47,468 nt of DNA from an uncultured Bacteroidales bacterium. Its GTDB lineage: Bacteria; Bacteroidota; Bacteroidia; Bacteroidales; UBA932. The translations under genes and the position numbers were made by a program. The notes under the pieces were generated by a model that made no database searches, was not told the DNA's origin, and was given only the letters and a program-made list of their open reading frames with translations. The first letter of the stretch is position 1, and each line of letters begins with the position of its first letter. This document shows, piece by piece, positions 43,032-47,468 of this stretch. Location: the NCBI GenBank assembly GCA_945948555.1, contig CAMFBM010000017.1:1-47468 (forward strand). The letters are read 5' to 3'.

Positions 43032-43631
43032 CTACAATAAGTTCTCGCTTTTCAAGTATCGCCTTAACGTATTGTAATGAAGACCATATTTCCTGGCAAT
43101 CGCCCTCATCGGAATCCCTTTTTCTAACATTTTTACTATTTCACCAGCGGATTCAAGGAAAAGTTTCTTTTTTTTAGAGCTGCCAGCCGGCCTTCCCAGT
43201 TTTGTTCCTTCCAACTTCTTTACCGCCAATGCTTCACGCGTCCTTTGAGATATTAAGTTCCTTTCTATCTCCGCGGCGAGGGCAAAGGCGAAAGCAATGA
43301 TTTTTGAGTTGATGTTGTCGGAAAGGACGAAATTGTCCTTAATGGTTTGAATCCTGATGCCTTTCCCGACACACAGGTTCAAAATTGACATTATCATAAG
43401 CATATTTCTTCCAAGCCTTGAGATTTCTGTACAAATAAGAAGATCTCCCCTGTTCATTTTTCGGATTATCCTGCCAAGTATTCTTTTTTCTATCGGCTTG
43501 GTTCCGGAAATCGCTTCGCTGTACCACTTGTCTATCTTGAGATTGTGCAATCTGCAGTAATTGTCAATTTCAAATTCCTGACTGGAATAATTCTGCATTT
43601 CTGTACTGACTCTAATGTAGGCGTAAATCAT
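43032..43631 (-). CDS. Serine recombinase, invertase/resolvase type
   Basis: A 199-residue small serine recombinase. The catalytic domain opens MIYAYIRVSTEMQ with the nucleophile Ser9, and contains LICTEISRLGRNMLMIMSIL and IAFAFALAAEIERNLISQRTREAL, characteristic of the resolvase/invertase family. After GRPAGSSKKKK there is a C-terminal helix-turn-helix (about residues 160-195, RAIARKYGLHYNTLRRYL) for site binding. Length and order match the master invertase-like (Mpi-type) proteins of Bacteroides that flip many promoters. Whether it inverts or resolves cannot be read from sequence. It lies between the second SusC operon and the AAA/nuclease pair, and is divergent from the latter. Confidence 0.9.
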   Translation of the reverse strand: MIYAYIRVSTEMQNYSSQEFEIDNYCRLHNLKIDKWYSEAISGTKPIEKRILGRIIRKMNRGDLLICTEISRLGRNMLMIMSILNLCVGKGIRIQTIKDNFVLSDNINSKIIAFAFALAAEIERNLISQRTREALAVKKLEGTKLGRPAGSSKKKKLFLESAGEIVKMLEKGIPMRAIARKYGLHYNTLRRYLKSENLL

Positions 43632-43702
43632 AATATTGAGTTATTGTGGGATTTGAATCCCTGTTTCGATGTGAACATATTTCATTTGTTCCGATTTCTT
43701 TC

Positions 43703-43710
43703 TACTTTTG
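43703..43710 (+). promoter_or_regulatory. Candidate -7 box before the first AAA/nuclease gene
   Basis: TACTTTTG fits TAnnTTTG and lies 25 bp before the ATG at 43736. A TTTG at 43685-43688 is only 14 bp away, shorter than usual, so strength is uncertain. Confidence 0.4.
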
Positions 43711-43735
43711 TAAATTTCGAGCAAATTTGATATTT

Positions 43736-45496
43736 ATGATAGATCCGAACACAGGCAAGTACCGCAAGAGGATTCCATACGGGATGATGAATTTCGTCGA
43801 TGTGCGCGGCGATGACTGTTACTATGTCGACAAGACGCGGTTCATTGAGAAGATCGAGAGTGCGAACAAGTTCTTTTTCTTCATCCGCCCTCGAAGGTTC
43901 GGGAAGAGCCTGACAATGTCAATGCTCCGACATTATTACGATGTGCTGGAGAAGGAGAATTTCGACAAATTGTTCAAGGGATTGTGGATTGGAGATCACC
44001 CTACGCCTGAGAGGAATTCATATCTCGTTATATATCTGAATTTCGCGGTAGTCAATGCAGAAATCAATGATTACCGCAAGTCGCTGGACTGCTATTGCGA
44101 CATTGTCTTCCAGTCTTTTTGTGACCGTTATTCTGACAGGCTTCCTGCGGGCATGCAAAAAGAGGTTGCACAGAGATACGGAGCTGTCAGCCAGTTGGCA
44201 TATATATGCGATGTATGTTCAAAAGTTAATCAGAAAATCTATCTTTTCATCGATGAGTATGACCATTTCACGAACAAGATTCTCTCCGAGCCGGAATGTC
44301 TTGAGGCATACAAGTCGGAGACGCACGGAACTGGGTATCTCCGCAATTTCTTTGACACGGTAAAGGCCGGGACATATTCCTCAATCAGAAGATGTTTCGT
44401 AACCGGAGTGGCCCCCGTGACGATGGATGACCTCACCAGCGGGTTCAACATCGGGACGAACTATTCCCTTTCTCCGGAATTCAATGAGATGACCGGATTC
44501 ACGGAGCAGGAGGTAAGGGAGATGCTGACCTATTACTCAAGCGTTTCGCTGTTCAACCACAGTGTGGATGAGCTCATTGAAAAGATGAAGCCGTGGTATG
44601 ACAACTACTGTTTCGCGCCGGAGTGTTACGGCCAGACCACGATGTACAATTCTTGTATGGTACTGTACTTCGTTGACAACTACATCCGGAACAACGGACA
44701 ATTGCCGAGGAATATGGTAGAGGAGAACATCCGGGTGGACTACAACAAGCTTAGGATGCTCATCCGCAAGGACAGGGAGTTCGCCCACGATGCCTCCATC
44801 ATCCAGAGCCTGGTCAGCAACGGGTTCATTACGGGAGAGTTGAAGACGGGATTCCCGGCAGAGCAGATAGGGGACTCGGACAATTTCGTCAGCCTGCTCT
44901 ACTATTTCGGGATGGTGAGCATTGACGGCACCTACAAGGGGAACACAAAACTGGTTATTCCGAACGAGGTTGTACGTGAGCAGATTTTCAGCTACCTGCT
45001 TGACACCTATCAGGAAGTGTCTCTTGAAAGGTCTGACTATGACAAGAGACTGCTTGCCCAGAATATGGCCTGGGACGGTGACTGGAAACCTTTCTTCGAG
45101 TACATAGCGGAATGTATGCGCAGGTTCTCCTCCCAGAGGGACAAGCAGAAGGGCGAGGCATTCGTGCACGGCTTCACTCTTGCGATGACCTGCCAAAACC
45201 GGTTCTGGCGTCCGATTTCGGAACTGGACAACAATCAGGGCTATGCCGACATCTTTCTCTGTCCGATGGTTGACATCTTCAAGGATATGGAGCACAGCTA
45301 CATAGTCGAACTGAAATATGTCAGAAGCAGCGAGCCTCAGAGCCGCATTGAAACGGCCCGCAAGGAGGCAACGGAGCAGGTAAGGCGCTATGCCCAGTCC
45401 GATGTTGTACGAGAGGGAGTCCGTTCTACCAGACTTCACAAAATCGTGACTGTCTGGTACGGAACCGAACTCGCTGTCTGCGAGGAGGTAGAATAA
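43736..45496 (+). CDS. AAA-ATPase-like/PD-(D/E)XK nuclease-like protein, copy 1
   Basis: A 586-residue protein of the PF09820 (AAA-ATPase-like) plus PF08011 (PD-(D/E)XK-like) type, a family greatly expanded in Bacteroidota and of unknown function. The N-terminus KYRKRIPYGMMNFVDVRGD is the family start. Walker A is RPRRFGKSL (51-59), Walker B is IYLFIDEYDHF (168-178). Near the C-terminus the nuclease-like signature GYADIFLC...VELKYV puts Asp505 and Glu525-x-Lys527 in the right spacing. I use the ATG at 43736; an open frame runs upstream without similarity. It is followed after 33 bp by an equally long paralogue. Proposed roles elsewhere include transposon-derived or defence functions, but these are unproven. 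Confidence 0.9.
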   Translation: MIDPNTGKYRKRIPYGMMNFVDVRGDDCYYVDKTRFIEKIESANKFFFFIRPRRFGKSLTMSMLRHYYDVLEKENFDKLFKGLWIGDHPTPERNSYLVIYLNFAVVNAEINDYRKSLDCYCDIVFQSFCDRYSDRLPAGMQKEVAQRYGAVSQLAYICDVCSKVNQKIYLFIDEYDHFTNKILSEPECLEAYKSETHGTGYLRNFFDTVKAGTYSSIRRCFVTGVAPVTMDDLTSGFNIGTNYSLSPEFNEMTGFTEQEVREMLTYYSSVSLFNHSVDELIEKMKPWYDNYCFAPECYGQTTMYNSCMVLYFVDNYIRNNGQLPRNMVEENIRVDYNKLRMLIRKDREFAHDASIIQSLVSNGFITGELKTGFPAEQIGDSDNFVSLLYYFGMVSIDGTYKGNTKLVIPNEVVREQIFSYLLDTYQEVSLERSDYDKRLLAQNMAWDGDWKPFFEYIAECMRRFSSQRDKQKGEAFVHGFTLAMTCQNRFWRPISELDNNQGYADIFLCPMVDIFKDMEHSYIVELKYVRSSEPQSRIETARKEATEQVRRYAQSDVVREGVRSTRLHKIVTVWYGTELAVCEEVE

Positions 45497-45529
45497 ACGT
45501 GGCGAATTTTTAAGTCAGAAAAAAAGATT

Positions 45530-47290
45530 ATGATAGATCCGAACACAGGCAAGTATCGCAAGAGGATTCCATACGGGATGATGAATTTCGTCGATGTGCG
45601 CGGCGATGACTGTTACTATGTCGACAAGACGCGGTTCATTGAGAAGATCGAGAGTGCGAACAAGTTCTTTTTCTTCATCCGCCCGCGAAGGTTCGGGAAG
45701 AGCCTGACAATCTCAATGCTGCATCATTATTATGATGTGCTTGCCAGGGACAATTTCGACAAATTGTTCAAGGGACTGTGGATTGGAGATCATCCCACAC
45801 CTGAGAGGAATTCATATCTCATTATATATCTGAATTTCGCGGTTGTCAATGCTGAAATCAATGATTACCGCAAGTCGCTGGATGCACATTGCAACACTGA
45901 ATTCAATTATTTCTGTGACATTTACTCCGATTATCTCCCGAAGGGATTGAAAGAGGAAATGAACAGGAAGAACGGTGCGGTGGAACAGTTGGACTACCTT
46001 TACAAGGAATGTTGGAAAGCCGGTCAGAAAATCTATCTTTTCATCGATGAGTATGACCATTTCACGAACAAGATTCTCTCCGAGCCGGAATGTCTTGAGG
46101 CATACAAGTCGGAGACGCACGGAACTGGGTATCTCCGCAATTTCTTTGACACGGTAAAGGCCGGGACATATTCCTCAATCAGAAGATGTTTCGTAACCGG
46201 AGTGGCCCCCGTGACGATGGATGACCTCACCAGCGGGTTCAACATCGGGACGAACTATTCCCTTTCTCCGGAATTCAATGAGATGACCGGATTCACGGAG
46301 CAGGAGGTAAGGGAGATGCTGACCTATTACTCAAGCGTTTCGCTGTTCAACCACAGTGTGGATGAGCTCATTGAAAAGATGAAGCCGTGGTATGACAACT
46401 ACTGTTTCGCGCCGGAGTGTTACGGCCAGACCACGATGTACAATTCTTGTATGGTACTGTACTTCGTTGACAACTACATCCGCAACAACGGACAATTGCC
46501 AAGGAATATGGTGGAGGAGAACATCCGGGTGGACTACAACAAGCTTCGGATGCTCATCCGCAAGGACAAGGAGTTCGCCCACGACGCCTCCATCATCCAG
46601 AGCCTTGTCAGCAACGGGTTCATTACGGGAGAGTTGAAGACGGGATTCCCGGCGGAGCAGATAGGCAGCACGAACAACTTTGTCAGCCTGCTCTACTATT
46701 TCGGGATGGTGAGCATTGACGGCACCTATATGGGGGAAACGAAACTGTCAATTCCGAACGAGGTTGTACGTGAGCAGATTTTCAGCTATCTGCTTGATAC
46801 CTACCGTGACGTTTCACTGGAAAGTGATGATTACCGGAAGAGCAAACTGGCCCAACTGATGGCGTGGACCGGTGACTGGAAACCTTTCTTCGAGTACATA
46901 GCGGAATGTATGCGCAGGTTCTCCTCCCAGAGGGACAAGCAGAAGGGCGAGGCATTCGTGCACGGCTTCACTCTTGCGATGACCTGCCAAAACCGGTTCT
47001 GGCGTCCGATTTCGGAACTGGACAACAATCAGGGCTATGCCGACATCTTTCTCTGTCCGATGGTTGACATCTTCAAGGATATGGAGCACAGCTACATAGT
47101 CGAACTGAAATATGTCAGAAGCAGCGAGCCTCAGAGCCGCATTGAAACGGCCCGCAAGGAGGCAACGGAGCAGGTAAGGCGCTATGCCCAGTCCGATGTT
47201 GTACGAGAGGGAGTCCGTTCTACCAGACTTCACAAAATCGTGACTGTCTGGTACGGGACCGAACTCGCTGTCTGCGAGGAGGTGGAATAG
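45530..47290 (+). CDS. AAA-ATPase-like/PD-(D/E)XK nuclease-like protein, copy 2
   Basis: A 586-residue tandem paralogue of the previous gene, offset by exactly 1794 bp with no net indel. All key elements are kept: Walker A at 51-59, Walker B at 168-178, Asp505, Glu525 and Lys527. Residues 165-317 and 447-575 are encoded by blocks identical to copy 1 at the nucleotide level, whereas residues about 119-165 and 379-446 differ substantially. Preservation of both active sites suggests both copies work. Cotranscription across the 33-bp gap is likely. Further copies could lie beyond the window's right end. Confidence 0.9.
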   Translation: MIDPNTGKYRKRIPYGMMNFVDVRGDDCYYVDKTRFIEKIESANKFFFFIRPRRFGKSLTISMLHHYYDVLARDNFDKLFKGLWIGDHPTPERNSYLIIYLNFAVVNAEINDYRKSLDAHCNTEFNYFCDIYSDYLPKGLKEEMNRKNGAVEQLDYLYKECWKAGQKIYLFIDEYDHFTNKILSEPECLEAYKSETHGTGYLRNFFDTVKAGTYSSIRRCFVTGVAPVTMDDLTSGFNIGTNYSLSPEFNEMTGFTEQEVREMLTYYSSVSLFNHSVDELIEKMKPWYDNYCFAPECYGQTTMYNSCMVLYFVDNYIRNNGQLPRNMVEENIRVDYNKLRMLIRKDKEFAHDASIIQSLVSNGFITGELKTGFPAEQIGSTNNFVSLLYYFGMVSIDGTYMGETKLSIPNEVVREQIFSYLLDTYRDVSLESDDYRKSKLAQLMAWTGDWKPFFEYIAECMRRFSSQRDKQKGEAFVHGFTLAMTCQNRFWRPISELDNNQGYADIFLCPMVDIFKDMEHSYIVELKYVRSSEPQSRIETARKEATEQVRRYAQSDVVREGVRSTRLHKIVTVWYGTELAVCEEVE

Positions 47291-47468
47291 GACTCTGCCG
47301 CCAAGTTCGGGGCCGGCAATCACAGACCAGTAAGGAATATGAAAAAAATGACCTGCTTCAGATATGGATAAGATTTTCGAGAACAGATTGATTTTCGAAG
47401 AGGGAGTTTAGTGGTGCTAAATGACCGATGAGAAAAGCAATATGTACCGGAAAGATTATTCATAGATG
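47291..47468. other. Right-end sequence with no supported gene
   Basis: The last 178 bp hold only very short open frames, such as one starting MDKIFENRLIFEEGV (47365-47412) and one starting MTDEKSNMYRKDYS near 47420. Neither has a recognisable signal, and the window ends here. Confidence 0.5.

Larger units (their letters stand above)
43002..43728. repeat. TAAATTTCGA repeats flanking the recombinase gene
   Basis: TAAATTTCGA occurs at 43002-43011 and 43711-43720, on either side of the recombinase gene. The left copy is part of the perfect palindrome at 43003-43016; the right copy continues GCAAATTT, a palindrome with a small insertion. AT-richness makes chance possible. If real, they may be recombinase crossover or element-end sequences. 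Confidence 0.4.
43736..47290 (+). repeat. Tandem 1.76-kb gene duplication with mosaic identity
   Basis: 44230-44688 equals 46024-46482 over 459 bp without a mismatch, and 45076-45462 equals 46870-47256 over 387 bp. Between and before these blocks the copies diverge in two islands. Such alternation of identity and divergence is expected from gene conversion or recombination between paralogues, or from selection for variation in the islands. Confidence 0.95.

Noticed and set aside
44537..45439. A 300-codon - strand open frame inside the first AAA/nuclease gene
   Set aside because: It is antisense to a well-supported gene, and the frame is also open in the second copy only in pieces; no start signal or family resemblance.
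1..47468. tRNA, rRNA or tmRNA genes
   Set aside because: No cloverleaf with a convincing anticodon arm and CCA-type end, and no rRNA-like sequence, was noticed on either strand by eye.

Overview
The window looks like chromosome from a gut- or rumen-type member of the Bacteroidales (Bacteroidota). The reasons are two SusC/SusD pairs, type V pilus (FimA/Mfa-like) lipoproteins, DUF3575 proteins, a GH94/GH5/GH3 polysaccharide utilisation locus (PUL), and several promoters with the Bacteroidota -7 box TAnnTTTG, some with a TTTG -33 box. I cannot fix the genus from sequence alone. Base composition is moderate (roughly half GC in genes) with AT-rich intergenic stretches.

Region 1 (66-15037) is a compact beta-glucan PUL, all on the + strand: an AraC-type regulator, a cytoplasmic GH94 phosphorylase, a lipoprotein GH5 endoglucanase, SusC, SusD, a third surface lipoprotein with a freshly duplicated C-terminal domain, a GPH-family sugar:cation symporter and a periplasmic GH3 beta-glucosidase. 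Together they describe surface cleavage, outer-membrane capture and import, periplasmic trimming, inner-membrane transport, and phosphorolysis of cellobiose or cellodextrin. A tidy regulator-target arrangement sits between the AraC gene and GH94: two 7-bp direct repeats 21 bp apart just upstream of a -7 box, and an inverted copy downstream of it.

Region 2 (15038-16096) is a 1-kb island without a credible gene but rich in structure: degenerate 14-bp pyrimidine-rich repeats, a 150-bp MITE-like element with 22-bp terminal inverted repeats, 17-bp and ~49-bp repeats, and eight tandem 51-bp units, most with a GTCCTC/GAGGAC-type inverted repeat. The last unit appears to supply the -33 box of the next gene, a secreted tyrosine-phosphatase-like protein (16097-17656) that itself carries internal repeats. 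cysS (cysteinyl-tRNA synthetase) follows on the - strand.

Region 3 (19427-29681) is an eight-gene type V pilus-like operon: DUF3575 protein, FimB/DUF5119-like anchor, three fimbrillin-like lipoproteins, a second DUF3575 protein, a large OmpA-like protein and an outer-membrane beta-barrel. A run of eight G sits where the -33 region of its promoter should be, suggesting phase variation.

Region 4 (29689-36769) is housekeeping purine metabolism: purE-purL-purC-purF as a tight - strand operon, divergent from ndk. Both have clear back-to-back promoters.

Region 5 (36861-42691) is a second SusC-SusD-lipoprotein operon on the - strand with no enzyme genes. Region 6 (43032-47290) has a small serine recombinase of invertase/resolvase type and then two tandem 586-codon genes for AAA-ATPase-like/PD-(D/E)XK proteins. 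Those two are identical over 459-bp and 387-bp blocks but diverged in two islands, a mosaic pattern. This last cluster, the repeat island and the G-tract promoter are the most interesting parts of the window.
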